From assembly GCF_003254665.1 (NCBI RefSeq), contig NZ_QHGY01000012.1:23626-87625 (forward strand): a stretch of 64,000 bases of DNA, read 5' to 3'. A program made the position numbers and the translations under genes. The DNA is from Billgrantia lactosivorans. GTDB taxonomy: Bacteria; Pseudomonadota; Gammaproteobacteria; Pseudomonadales; Halomonadaceae. The notes beneath the pieces are model-generated. The model was not told the DNA's origin. It worked only from the letters and a program-made list of their open reading frames with translations, and did no database searches. Below, in pieces: positions 46,063 through 54,616 of this stretch. The first letter of the stretch is position 1; the number at the start of each line of letters is the position of its first letter.

Positions 46063-47796
46063 TCAGTCGTCTTCGCTTTCTTCGTCGGCCGAGGTCTGGG
46101 CCACCACCGGGCCGGCCTGGCCTGAGCGCAGGGTGGCGAGCAGCGGCTCCGCCTCTTGCTGGAAGGCCACCAGGCGCTCGCCGTCGAGGCTCTGGCTCTC
46201 CGGCAGCTCGACCTTCATGGCATCGACCGCATTGTTGTCGACGATCACCTCGTAGTGCAGGTGAGGCCCGGTGCTGCGGCCGGTATTGCCCGACAGCGCG
46301 ATGCGTTCCCCCATCGAGACGCGCTCGCCGCGGTTGACCATGGCGCGCGAGAGGTGCAGGTAGCGCGTGCGATAGCCGTTGTCGTGGCGCACCACGATGT
46401 AGCGCCCTGCCACGGGGTGGTTGCCGACCTTCTCGACGCGACCGTCGGCCGGGGCGGTCACGGGGGTGCCGATGGGCATGGCCCAGTCGGTGCCGCGGTG
46501 CGGGCTGATGCGACCGGTCACCGGATGCGTGCGGCGCGGGTTGAAGCTGGAGCTCATGCGGTAGCTGCCTTCGAAGGGGTAGCGACTGAAGGCGGGGTCG
46601 AGGCTCTGGCCATCCGGCGTGTAGAAGTTGTTGTCGTCGCTGTTGCGCACCAGCGTCAGGTCCATGCGGGCGCCCTGGTACTCGATGGCCAGCACGCGCG
46701 AGTCAAAGCTGGCGCCGTCGATGATGTCGGACTCGATCAGCACCTGGAATTCGTCGCCGCGACGGGTGTCGCGGCGGAAGTCGAGCTTCTTCTCCAGCAG
46801 CCGCGCTACCTGCGCCACTTCGGTACTGGAAAGGCCGGTGGCCTGGGCGGAGCGGGCAAAGCTGCCACTGACGCTGCCGGCGAACAGGCGCTGGGTGGCT
46901 TCTCCGGCACGCTCGATGGTGGCGATGTCGAAGCCGTCCTCGTCGCGCTCGAGCATGAAGCCCTGGCGGGCATTCTTCATGATGCGCAGGGCCAGCAGGC
47001 GCTCCTGCTCGTCGAGCTGGTATTCGAAGGTATTGCCGACGCGCCAGTGGGTCAGCAGGCGCTTGTCGGGCATGTCCTCGAGCAGGCGCATCGCCTCGCT
47101 GTAGCCGAGGCCGAGTTCGTTCTGGGCCAGCACGGCGAAGGTGTCGCCCTGCTGCACGGTGTAGGTGCGCCACTCCGGCACGAAGGGTTCGGCGGCGGCG
47201 ACCTCATGGTCGAAGTTGATCGGCCCATCCTCGAACAGGCCGAGCTCTTCCTCCGAATAATCCTCGTAGGAGGTCGCGTCGCTAGCCAGCGCCTCGTCGT
47301 CGGTATGGGTCTCGTCGAGCATGCCGCTGGCCAGGGTGCCGATCACCATGGCCATGTGCAGCGCCCCGGAGTCCAGCACCGTTGTCAGTTCGATGCCGTC
47401 GTCGTCGATCATGGTGGCGGCATCGGACTCGGCAGCGGCCGGAGCGGGAGTGGAGGCGTCCGCTTGCCCCGCCTGGGCCACGGTCACCCCCGAGAGATCG
47501 ATGATCTCGCTGGGCTGGAGCTGGGAGAGGGGAATGTAGTCGCGGGTGGCGTCGATGGCCTGGGTGGCGATCTCGATGGCGTCGGCGACGGAGTAGCGCT
47601 CGCTGTTGAGAGCAGGAAGGCCGGGCTGGGCCTCGGGCGACAGGGGGAACAGCACGGTCTGGGGGACCTGGTCCTGTCGCTGGGAATTCTCGACGAGGGT
47701 GACGATTTTTTGCGCGCCTAGCACAGTCACCATGGTGGCGACGGGTAACAGCAGCAACTTATGCGTGCGGGGCAGCGAATGAAGGATTCGCAACAT
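46063..47796 (-). CDS. mepM: M23 family murein DD-endopeptidase, MepM/YebA-like
   Basis: 577-residue envelope protein with an N-terminal membrane anchor or signal (about 10-33). A low-complexity acidic linker follows, then a LysM/OapA-like domain (WRTYTVQQGDTFAVLAQNELGLG at about 207-229). The C-terminal zinc peptidase domain carries SPHRGTDWAMPIGTPV, HDNGYRTRYLHLS and TGPHLHYE (metal and catalytic histidines at about 437, 475 and 514). It cleaves peptidoglycan crosslinks during growth. It is separated by 75 bases and a hairpin from the ABC gene. With the two L,D-transpeptidases it gives the region a cell-wall theme. Confidence 0.92.
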   Translation of the reverse strand: MLRILHSLPRTHKLLLLPVATMVTVLGAQKIVTLVENSQRQDQVPQTVLFPLSPEAQPGLPALNSERYSVADAIEIATQAIDATRDYIPLSQLQPSEIIDLSGVTVAQAGQADASTPAPAAAESDAATMIDDDGIELTTVLDSGALHMAMVIGTLASGMLDETHTDDEALASDATSYEDYSEEELGLFEDGPINFDHEVAAAEPFVPEWRTYTVQQGDTFAVLAQNELGLGYSEAMRLLEDMPDKRLLTHWRVGNTFEYQLDEQERLLALRIMKNARQGFMLERDEDGFDIATIERAGEATQRLFAGSVSGSFARSAQATGLSSTEVAQVARLLEKKLDFRRDTRRGDEFQVLIESDIIDGASFDSRVLAIEYQGARMDLTLVRNSDDNNFYTPDGQSLDPAFSRYPFEGSYRMSSSFNPRRTHPVTGRISPHRGTDWAMPIGTPVTAPADGRVEKVGNHPVAGRYIVVRHDNGYRTRYLHLSRAMVNRGERVSMGERIALSGNTGRSTGPHLHYEVIVDNNAVDAMKVELPESQSLDGERLVAFQQEAEPLLATLRSGQAGPVVAQTSADEESEDD

Positions 47797-48022
47797 GTGT
47801 ATAGGCCATAAAAAAAGATGACAAGAATATAAAAAGCCACGGGAACCTTAACCCATGATATATGGCCTGCCTAGACTGTATACACATACAGCAAGACGTG
47901 CCCGGAGTCCCTCGGTTGAGGCCCCGGGCCGTCGGAATCATATCGAACACTGTTCAACAAAGTCATTGAACGTGAATAAAGGGTAGGAAACAACCCCTAT
48001 TCGGTAAATGAATTCGTGACGA

Positions 48023-48871
48023 TCAGCCGGTGAAGCGGCCACCCCGGTAGTCGCGCAGGGCCTGGTCGATCTCGTGGGCGTGGTTCATCACGAAGGGGCC
48101 GTAGTGGGCAATCGGCTCACCGTGGGGCGTGCCGGCAAGCACCAGGCACTGGGCGCCCTCGGGGCTGGCGAGGGCCAGCGTGTCGCCGTCGCCCAGTCGG
48201 GCCAGCTGGCCGGCGACGACTTCCTCGCCGGCGATCTGCAGGGCGCCCTCGAAGACGTAGACGGCCAGCGTCTCGCGGCTTGTCGCGAGGCTGAGCTCGC
48301 CCCCTGCCGCGAGCCGGACATGGGCCACGGCGCCGTTGCCTGCCAGGCTCTCCAGCGGGCCCGCGACGCTGTCGCCGGCCTGCGTCGTCCAGTCGCCGCC
48401 GAGGGCGATCAGCTCCGCCTTGCCTGCCGTCAGTCGCGGCATTTCGTCGCTGCGCACGTCGCGGTAGCGTGGTTCGCTCATCTTTTCGCGCGCCGGCAGG
48501 TTGAGCCACAGCTGGAAGCCGTGCAGGCCCTGGCTGTCGCTCAGCGGCATCTCGGAATGGACGATGCCGCGGCCGGTATGCATCCACTGGGCGTCGCCGG
48601 CCTGGATGCTGCTGCGGTGGCCGAGATGGTCCTCATGGGTGATGCCGCCATGCACGATGTAGGTCAGCGTCTGGATGCCGCGGTGGGGATGCGGCGGGAA
48701 GCCGCCGATGTAGTCGTCGGGCCGGTCGGAGCCGAGCTCGTCGAGCATCAGGAACGGGTCGAGTTCGCCGTCGAAGCGATGGATGCGCTGGATGTGCACG
48801 CCGTCGCCGTCCTGGCTGGGGTGGCTCTGGAGCCGGCCTTCGATGTGGCGAATGCGGGGACTGGTAGCCAT
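48023..48871 (-). CDS. Pirin family protein
   Basis: 282-residue bicupin. Pirin signatures are FDGELDPFLMLDELG at about 31-45, GFPPHPHRGIQTLTYI near 54-69 with the metal-binding histidines, and HRSSIQAGDAQWMHTGRGIVHSEMP near 83-107. Bacterial pirins may act as quercetinases or regulators; the function here is unknown. The start at 48871 (MATSPRIRHIEG) follows GGAGAGCC and suits the family N-terminus; the longer open frame overlaps the divergent LysR promoter region. It is divergent from a LysR gene which may control it. Confidence 0.9.
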   Translation of the reverse strand: MATSPRIRHIEGRLQSHPSQDGDGVHIQRIHRFDGELDPFLMLDELGSDRPDDYIGGFPPHPHRGIQTLTYIVHGGITHEDHLGHRSSIQAGDAQWMHTGRGIVHSEMPLSDSQGLHGFQLWLNLPAREKMSEPRYRDVRSDEMPRLTAGKAELIALGGDWTTQAGDSVAGPLESLAGNGAVAHVRLAAGGELSLATSRETLAVYVFEGALQIAGEEVVAGQLARLGDGDTLALASPEGAQCLVLAGTPHGEPIAHYGPFVMNHAHEIDQALRDYRGGRFTG

Positions 48872-48969
48872 GGTTGGGGCTCTCCGAGGTGGATATGTCT
48901 GGCATTCTAGGCCGTTTTTTTCGAAAATTAAGCGCAACGTTTCGCAGCTTTCATTCGAGGAAGTCGAAT

Positions 48970-49869
48970 ATGTCTCGCGTCACCCTGGCCCAGTGGCAAA
49001 TGCTCGCGGCGGTCGTCGACCACGGTGGCTTCGCCCGCGCCGCCGAGGCCATACACAAGAGTCCGTCCACGCTCAATCACGCCGTGCACAAGCTGGAGCA
49101 GCAGCTTGGCGTGCAGGTGCTGGAACCGGCGGGGCGCCAGGTACGGCTGACCGAGGCCGGGGAGATGCTGCTGCGCCGTGCGCGCCAGCTGATCGAGAGC
49201 GCCGAAGCGCTGGAGGACGTGGCCGGCCGCCTCGCCAAGGGGCTCGAGGCGGAGGTGGTGCTGTCGATCGACCAGATCTTTCCGGCCGACGCCCTGGCAC
49301 TGGCGCTGAGTCGTTTTTCCGCCGCCTTTCCCTACGTGCGCGTGCAGCTCCACGAGACGGTGCTCAACGGCGGCATCGAGATGCTCTATGACGGCCGCGC
49401 CGACCTGGCCATCTCGGGGCTGGCGGCCCAGGGGTTTCTCGGCGAGCCGCTGGTCACGATCCGCTTCATTGCCGTGGCCCATCGCGAACACGAGCTGCAC
49501 CTGCTCGAGCGCGAGCTCGACCTGCGCGACCTGCAGCGCCATCGCCAGCTGGTGGTGCGCGACTCGGCGCTGCGCCAATCGATGGATGCCGGCTGGCTCA
49601 AGGCGGAACAGCGCTGGACGGTGAGCCATCTCGAGACCTCGATCGATATGGTGCGCCGCGGCCTGGGCTTCGCCTGGCTGCCCGAGACGCGCATCCATGA
49701 CGAGCTGGAGCGGGGCGTGCTGCGCCCGTTGCCGCTCACGGCCGGCGGCGTTCGCGAGGTGCCGATGCAGATGATCTTCCGCGACCGCGACCGGGCGGGG
49801 CCCGCGACCCATGCCATGGCCCGTACGCTGCATGAAGCGGTGGCCGACGCTTGCCCGGTTCCGGCGTGA
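48970..49869 (+). CDS. LysR family transcriptional regulator
   Basis: 299-residue LysR regulator with the helix-turn-helix in MSRVTLAQWQMLAAVVDHGG...AEAIHKSPSTLNHAVHKLEQQLG. The start at 48970 follows GAGGAAGTCGA and leaves the usual short arm before the helix-turn-helix; the open frame extends 32 codons upstream. It is divergent from the pirin gene with about 100 bases between them and is followed after 100 bases by the glutathionyl-hydroquinone reductase gene. Either may be a target. Pirin with a LysR regulator and a quinone-handling enzyme suggests aromatic or redox stress. Confidence 0.92.
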   Translation: MSRVTLAQWQMLAAVVDHGGFARAAEAIHKSPSTLNHAVHKLEQQLGVQVLEPAGRQVRLTEAGEMLLRRARQLIESAEALEDVAGRLAKGLEAEVVLSIDQIFPADALALALSRFSAAFPYVRVQLHETVLNGGIEMLYDGRADLAISGLAAQGFLGEPLVTIRFIAVAHREHELHLLERELDLRDLQRHRQLVVRDSALRQSMDAGWLKAEQRWTVSHLETSIDMVRRGLGFAWLPETRIHDELERGVLRPLPLTAGGVREVPMQMIFRDRDRAGPATHAMARTLHEAVADACPVPA

Positions 49870-49969
49870 TCGTTCGCTTTTTTCGACGCTAGAGGCGGAA
49901 AAACTGCGCTTGAGCGCCGGGCAGGGGACGTTACCCTCACTAGCCAACTGACTGTGACGGGAGAACCCG

Positions 49970-50974
49970 ATGGGCCTGTTGATCGATGGCAAGTGGCACG
50001 ACCAGTGGTATGACACCAGTAAGCACGGCGGCGAGTTCGTGCGCGAATCGGCCAAGCTGCGCGACTGGGTGACCCGCGACGGCGGCCCCGGGCCCGAAGG
50101 GCAGCGCGCGGTGCCGGCGGAGGCGGGGCGCTTCCACCTCTACGTCTCGCTGGCCTGTCCCTGGGCGCACCGTACCCTCATCATGCGCAAGCTCAAGGGG
50201 CTGGAAGAGCAGATCGGCGTCTCCTGGGTCAGCCCGCTGATGCTCGGCCAGGGCTGGACCTACCACCAGGGGGAGGGCGCCAGCGGCGACCCGGTCAACG
50301 GCGTCGAGTACCACCGCGAGCTCTACACCCTGACCGACCCGCACTACACCGGCCGAGTGACGGTGCCGGTGCTGTGGGACAAGCGCGAAGGACGCATCGT
50401 CAACAACGAATCGGCCGAGCTGGTGCGCATCCTCAACGACGCCTTCGACGAGCTCGCCGGCAACCGCCTCGACTTCTATCCTGCGGACTTGCGTGACGTC
50501 ATCGACGCGGTCAACGCGGACGTCTACGAGCACATCAACAACGGGGTCTACAAGGCCGGCTTCGCCACCGAGCAGGGTGTCTACGAGAAGCACGTGACGG
50601 CGCTGTTCGAGGCGCTCGACCGCATCGAGGCGCGTCTTGCCGGGCAGCGCTACCTGGCCGGCGAGTGGCTCACCGAGGCCGATATCCGCCTGTTCACCAC
50701 CCTGGTGCGCTTCGATGCCGTCTACCACGGCCACTTCAAGTGCAACCTGCGGCGCATCGAGGACTATCCCCAGCTCTCGCACTACCTGCGCGAGCTCTAT
50801 CAGTGGCCGGGCGTGGCCGAGACGGTGAGCCTGGAGCATATCAAGCGTCACTACTACTACAGCCACGACACCATCAACCCGACGCGCATCGTGCCCAAGG
50901 GGCCACTTCTCGACCTGGAGCGCCCGCACGACCGCGAGCGGCTGCCGGGGCGGGGGATTCGCGAAAAGGGGTAA
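49970..50974 (+). CDS. yqjG: Glutathionyl-hydroquinone reductase (YqjG/ECM4, Xi-class GST)
   Basis: 334-residue glutathione transferase of the Xi class, reducing glutathionyl-hydroquinones with glutathione. The catalytic cysteine is about Cys63, in SLACPWAHR, the class signature. Other family features are PVLWDKREGRIVNNESAELVRIL near 122-144 and YLAGEWLTEADIRLFTTLVRFD near 225-246. The ATG follows GGGAGAACC. It is a stand-alone gene after the LysR gene and probably takes part in quinone detoxification. Confidence 0.93.
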   Translation: MGLLIDGKWHDQWYDTSKHGGEFVRESAKLRDWVTRDGGPGPEGQRAVPAEAGRFHLYVSLACPWAHRTLIMRKLKGLEEQIGVSWVSPLMLGQGWTYHQGEGASGDPVNGVEYHRELYTLTDPHYTGRVTVPVLWDKREGRIVNNESAELVRILNDAFDELAGNRLDFYPADLRDVIDAVNADVYEHINNGVYKAGFATEQGVYEKHVTALFEALDRIEARLAGQRYLAGEWLTEADIRLFTTLVRFDAVYHGHFKCNLRRIEDYPQLSHYLRELYQWPGVAETVSLEHIKRHYYYSHDTINPTRIVPKGPLLDLERPHDRERLPGRGIREKG

Positions 50975-50975
50975 G

Positions 50976-51002
50976 CGACGAGCCACGAGCTGCGAGCCAC
51001 AG
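50976..51002. repeat. Short CGAGC-type repeat spacer
   Basis: GACGAGCCACGAGCTGCGAGCCACAG contains three near copies of CGAGCYR in tandem, just after the stop codon of the hydroquinone reductase gene. I recall similar spacers recurring between genes in Halomonas genomes. Its function is unknown. Confidence 0.4.
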
Positions 51003-51043
51003 GTTGTGCTTGTTGCTCAAGCCCGAGGCCCGGGCCCGGGACT

Positions 51044-51502
51044 TCACGGCTTCCTGGCGTTCTTCGCCAGCCAGCGGTCGAGGGCGTTGGCGAATTCGCG
51101 GCGATCGGCGTCGCTGTAGCCCTTGGGGCCGCCGGTATGCTCGCCGCTGGAGCGCAGGGTCTCCATGAAATCCCGCATCTGGACGCGAGCGCGGATGTTG
51201 TTGCGGTCGAGGTTCTCGCCGCGGGTGGTCATCACCGCTGCGCCCTTGTCGATGGCCTCCAACGCCAGCGGCAGGTCGGCGCTGATCAGCAGGTCGCCCG
51301 GCTCGATGCGTGCCACGATCTCGTTGTCGGCGGCGTCGAAGCCGTGGCTCACCGACAGCGACCTGACCCACTTCGAGGGTGGCAGGGGCACGGCGTGGTT
51401 GGCGACGAACCAGGCCAGTGTGGCGGTGCGCTCGGCGGCGCGAACGATGATGTCGCGCGCGACCTTGGGGCAGGCATCGGCATCGACCCAGAGCGTGGGC
51501 AT
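51044..51502 (-). CDS. yaiI: YaiI/YqxD family protein (DUF188, PIN-like fold)
   Basis: 152-residue protein of the UPF0178/DUF188 family. The N-terminus LWVDADACPKVARDII at about 4-19 has the acidic residues of a PIN-like nuclease fold. The middle ADNEIVARIEPGDLLISADLPLA and the C-terminal GGPKGYSDADRREFANALDRWL are family hallmarks. The ATG at 51502 is preceded by GAGGAG. The function is unknown; metal-dependent nuclease activity is an inference from the fold. Confidence 0.9.
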   Translation of the reverse strand: MPTLWVDADACPKVARDIIVRAAERTATLAWFVANHAVPLPPSKWVRSLSVSHGFDAADNEIVARIEPGDLLISADLPLALEAIDKGAAVMTTRGENLDRNNIRARVQMRDFMETLRSSGEHTGGPKGYSDADRREFANALDRWLAKNARKP

Positions 51503-51943
51503 TCGGGCGGGCTCCTCGGCGTTGAGTGAAGGCTCGGGTGAGCGTGACGTGGAAAGCACTGGTCATGGAACCAGTATCGATGGTAGCATGCGCGCTCCTC
51601 GCATGTGTTGACCCCGCCATCATGACGATTCGCTCCGTAGGCTGTGCCTACGAGAGGCAATCACCGAGACCGACAGCGATTGCTGCAACGTCCGAGATGT
51701 GAAGATGGAGCACCACAGGATGCCGCCAACCGGGCGTCATCGGTGCAAAAAGGTCGCCACAGCGGTTCCCGCCAGAAGGCGCGAACCGGATGCCAGGTGC
51801 GACCGGCGTCCCACGATAACGTGATCCGCTCTGTACAGGCCGAACCGGCCCGCGACGACAGGGCCACCGACCATGCCGCATGGCTGTGTCGGGGATGCCT
51901 CAATGTGATTGCCGGCGAGTGCCGGCCTACCAAGGTGTGATTG
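51503..51943 (+). promoter_or_regulatory. Long leader before the DEAD-box helicase gene
   Basis: About 440 bases without a gene separate yaiI from the helicase gene. A GTAGGC/GCCTAC hairpin lies near 51638-51652. A GCCGGC-GAGT-GCCGGC hairpin at 51911-51926 sits six bases before the AAGGTG ribosome binding site. Long structured leaders are common for cold-regulated DEAD-box helicase genes, where the helicase can control its own translation. No promoter boxes were placed with confidence. Confidence 0.4.
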
Positions 51944-53647
51944 ATGACCTCGACTTCTGTCGCCTCGCCGAGCTTCGGCGATCTTGCTCTGCTGCCTGCC
52001 GTCCTCGCCGCTATCGAAACATTGGGTTACGAAACGCCTTCACCGATTCAGACACAGACCATTCCGGCGCTGCTGGAAGGGCGTGACATGCTGGGCCAGG
52101 CCCAGACCGGCACCGGCAAGACCGCGGCCTTCGCCCTGCCGCTGCTGTCGCGGCTCGAGCTGACTCGCCGCGAGCCCCAGGTGCTGGTGCTGGCACCGAC
52201 CCGTGAGCTGGCCCAGCAGGTGGCCGTCTCCTTCACCAGGTACGGCCAGAACCTGCCGGGGCTGGAAGTGGCCACCCTGTGTGGCGGCCAGGAGTATCGC
52301 GAACAGCTGGGCGCGCTCAAGCGTGGCGCCCAGGTGGTGGTAGGCACGCCGGGGCGAGTGATCGATCATCTGGATCGCGGCAGCCTCAAGCTTGACGGCC
52401 TCTCCGCCCTGGTGCTGGACGAAGCCGACGAGATGCTGCGCATGGGCTTCATCGACGACGTCAAGCGCGTGGTTGCCGACACCCCCAAGGACGCTCAGCG
52501 CGTGTTCTTCTCCGCCACCCTGCCGAGCGAGATCGAGCGCATCGTCAACCGCTACCTGGTCGACCCGGTCAAGGTGGCCATCGAGTCGCGCACCACCACC
52601 GGCGAGAACATCGAGCAGCGCCTGGTTCGGGTCGACGGCGGTGCCAAGCTGGAGGCGCTGGCGCGCATCCTCGAGGTCGAGCCGGTGGATGCCGCGATCG
52701 TCTTCGTGCGCACCCGGGCCGCCTGTACCACCTTGATGGAGCAGCTCTCCGCGCGTGGCGTCAACGTGGCCAGCCTCTCCGGCGACCTCGACCAGAGCCT
52801 GCGCGAGCGCACCATCCAGCGGCTCAAGCGTGGCAAGGTCGACGTGCTGATCGCCACCGACGTGGCCGCCCGCGGCCTCGACGTGCCGCGCATCACCCAC
52901 GTCTTCAACTACGACCTGCCCCAGGACGCCGAGGCCTACACCCACCGCATCGGTCGTACCGGCCGGGCCGGGCGTACCGGCATCTCGATCACCTTCGTCG
53001 GCTTCCGCGAAGGGCGCAAGGTGGGCTGGATCGAGCAGGCCACCGGCCAGCGCATGACCGAGATGGCGCTGCCCGACGAGGCCGCCATCCGCGCCCATCG
53101 CGACGAGGTGTTCCATCAGCGCGTCATCGGCATGCTGACCGCCGGGGCCGACGAGCAGCGCTCCCTGGTCGAGCGACTGGTGGCGGAAGGTCACGATCCG
53201 CTCGAGCTGGCCTGTGCCTTTGCCGCCCTGGCGCGCGCCGACGAGGCGCCTATCGGCCGCCTGCAGGCGCCGCGCAAGGAGCGCACCGAGCGCGCCCCGC
53301 GCGACGGCAAGCCGCCGCGTCGCGAGCGCGGCCCGAGCGAGGGCATGACCCGCTATCGCGTGGCCGTCGGCCACAAGGACGGCGTCAAGCCGGGCCAGCT
53401 GGTCGGCGCGCTGGCCAACGAGGGCGGTATCGAGGGCTCGCGCATCGGCCGCATCGACATTCGCAACGCCTTCTCGGTGGTGGAGCTGCCCAGCTCGCTG
53501 CCGCCCAGCATCCTGGCCAAGATGGCGCGTGCCCGCGTCGCCGGCCGTGCGCTGGAGATCAGCGAGGACCAGGGGGCTCCTGAGCGTGCCCCGCGTCGCC
53601 GCCGCGAGGATGGCGAGGCGCCGGTGCGTCGCCGCACCACCGCCTGA
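51944..53647 (+). CDS. deaD: DEAD-box ATP-dependent RNA helicase with DbpA-type RNA-binding domain (DeaD/CsdA-like)
   Basis: 567-residue RNA helicase. Core motifs are AQTGTGKT at about 49-56, PTRELAQQ, TPGRVIDHL, DEAD near 152, SAT, then VFVRTRAA, ATDVAARGLDV and HRIGRTGRAGR. The C-terminal part has a basic linker and a DbpA-type RNA-binding domain (YRVAVGHKDGVKPGQLVGALANEGGI near 467-492), ending in an arginine-rich tail. Such enzymes act in ribosome assembly and mRNA decay, especially in the cold. I use the ATG at 51944; a TTG one codon earlier is also possible. A strong terminator follows. Confidence 0.93.
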   Translation: MTSTSVASPSFGDLALLPAVLAAIETLGYETPSPIQTQTIPALLEGRDMLGQAQTGTGKTAAFALPLLSRLELTRREPQVLVLAPTRELAQQVAVSFTRYGQNLPGLEVATLCGGQEYREQLGALKRGAQVVVGTPGRVIDHLDRGSLKLDGLSALVLDEADEMLRMGFIDDVKRVVADTPKDAQRVFFSATLPSEIERIVNRYLVDPVKVAIESRTTTGENIEQRLVRVDGGAKLEALARILEVEPVDAAIVFVRTRAACTTLMEQLSARGVNVASLSGDLDQSLRERTIQRLKRGKVDVLIATDVAARGLDVPRITHVFNYDLPQDAEAYTHRIGRTGRAGRTGISITFVGFREGRKVGWIEQATGQRMTEMALPDEAAIRAHRDEVFHQRVIGMLTAGADEQRSLVERLVAEGHDPLELACAFAALARADEAPIGRLQAPRKERTERAPRDGKPPRRERGPSEGMTRYRVAVGHKDGVKPGQLVGALANEGGIEGSRIGRIDIRNAFSVVELPSSLPPSILAKMARARVAGRALEISEDQGAPERAPRRRREDGEAPVRRRTTA

Positions 53648-53684
53648 GCGCAGCGTTCGCCACTAGCGGCGAGCGCGATTTTCG

Positions 53685-53718
53685 AAGCCCAGGCCGGGTA
53701 ACCGGCCTGGGCTTTTTT
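53685..53718 (+). terminator. Rho-independent terminator after the helicase gene
   Basis: AAGCCCAGGCCGG and CCGGCCTGGGCTT form a 13-base stem with a 4-base loop, followed by a run of seven T. This is the clearest intrinsic terminator in the window. Confidence 0.9.
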
Positions 53719-53736
53719 TCGCCGCCTTGCTAATTG

Positions 53737-53752
53737 CCATACTACCATACTA
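53737..53752. promoter_or_regulatory. Tandem CCATACTA repeat, candidate GntR operator
   Basis: Two exact, adjacent copies of CCATACTA lie about 70 bases upstream of the GntR gene and just after the terminator of the previous gene. Placed in the only AT-rich stretch of the promoter region, they may be part of the operator for the hexuronate regulon. Confidence 0.35.
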
Positions 53753-53821
53753 GTCTGTTCAGAATAGCGATGCGCTCGGGCGAAACGATGCGTCTGAACG
53801 TGACAACGGAGAACGGTGCCC

Positions 53822-54553
53822 ATGACAACTCCCTTGCAGGCCATGTGGCAGGAAGCGCGCGACGACGGCTCGGTTCGCGAGCGGCTCTATCGTGTGCTGC
53901 GCCAGTCGATCATTCGCATGGTGCTGGCGCCGGGACAGGCGCTGTCGGAAAAGGAGCTGGCCGATGCCTTCTCGGTGAGCCGGCAGCCGGTGCGCGAGGC
54001 CTTCATCCGGCTGTCGGAGGCGGGGTTGGTCGAGGTGCGCCCGCAGCGCGGCACCTACGTGGTGAGGATCTCCCGGCAGGCCGTGCTCGAGGCCCGCTTC
54101 GTGCGCGAGGCGATCGAGGTGGCGGTGGCGCGCGAGGCCGCCGACTCGGGCGTCGCCACGGCGACCCTGGAGGAGCTGCGCGAACTGATCGAACGCCAGC
54201 GGCGCTGCATCGAGCCCAACGACTACGACCGGTTCTTCCGGCTCGACGAGGCCTTCCATCGCGCGCTGTCGCTCGGGGTGGGGCATACCGCGGCCTGGCG
54301 TGTCACCGAGGAGGTCAAGGCGCAGCTCGATCGGGTGCGCTACCTGAGCATCCCCGACAGTACGCCGATCGCCAAGCTGACCGACCAGCACGCGATGATC
54401 GTCGAAACCATCGCTCGCCGCGACCCCGAGGCGGCGGCAAAGGCCATGAGCATCCACCAGCGCGAGATCCTGCAGTCGCTGCCCGAGCTCATGCGTCGCT
54501 TCCCCGAGATGTTCGACGGCGCCCCCGCCGCTGTCGCCGTCGGCAGCAGGTAG
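53822..54553 (+). CDS. GntR/FadR-family regulator of the hexuronate operon
   Basis: 243-residue regulator with an N-terminal winged helix (IIRMVLAPGQALSEKELADAFSVSRQPVREAFIRLSEAGLVEVRPQRGTYV) and a FadR C-terminal all-helical ligand domain (FCD). The FCD metal and ligand residues are seen in FRLDEAFHRALS and DQHAMIVETIARRDPEAAAKAMSIH. It is the first gene of the rightward cluster, 63 bases upstream of the TRAP receptor. By context it responds to a hexuronate or a keto-deoxy intermediate. The ATG at 53822 is preferred over a GTG two codons earlier. Confidence 0.92.
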   Translation: MTTPLQAMWQEARDDGSVRERLYRVLRQSIIRMVLAPGQALSEKELADAFSVSRQPVREAFIRLSEAGLVEVRPQRGTYVVRISRQAVLEARFVREAIEVAVAREAADSGVATATLEELRELIERQRRCIEPNDYDRFFRLDEAFHRALSLGVGHTAAWRVTEEVKAQLDRVRYLSIPDSTPIAKLTDQHAMIVETIARRDPEAAAKAMSIHQREILQSLPELMRRFPEMFDGAPAAVAVGSR

Positions 54554-54616
54554 CCGTCACGCAGCAACACGCCAAGCACGAGACGCAACAACCACAACAC
54601 ACGTCAGGAGGCTCAC

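Noticed and set aside
46156..47721. A 521-codon plus-strand frame opposite the M23 peptidase gene
   Set aside because: It is an antisense shadow rich in Gly/Ala/Val/His; the minus strand has intact peptidase motifs.
50976..51002. Possible CRISPR-like repeat
   Set aside because: The units are only about 7-9 bases, directly adjacent and not separated by spacers; no cas genes are present.
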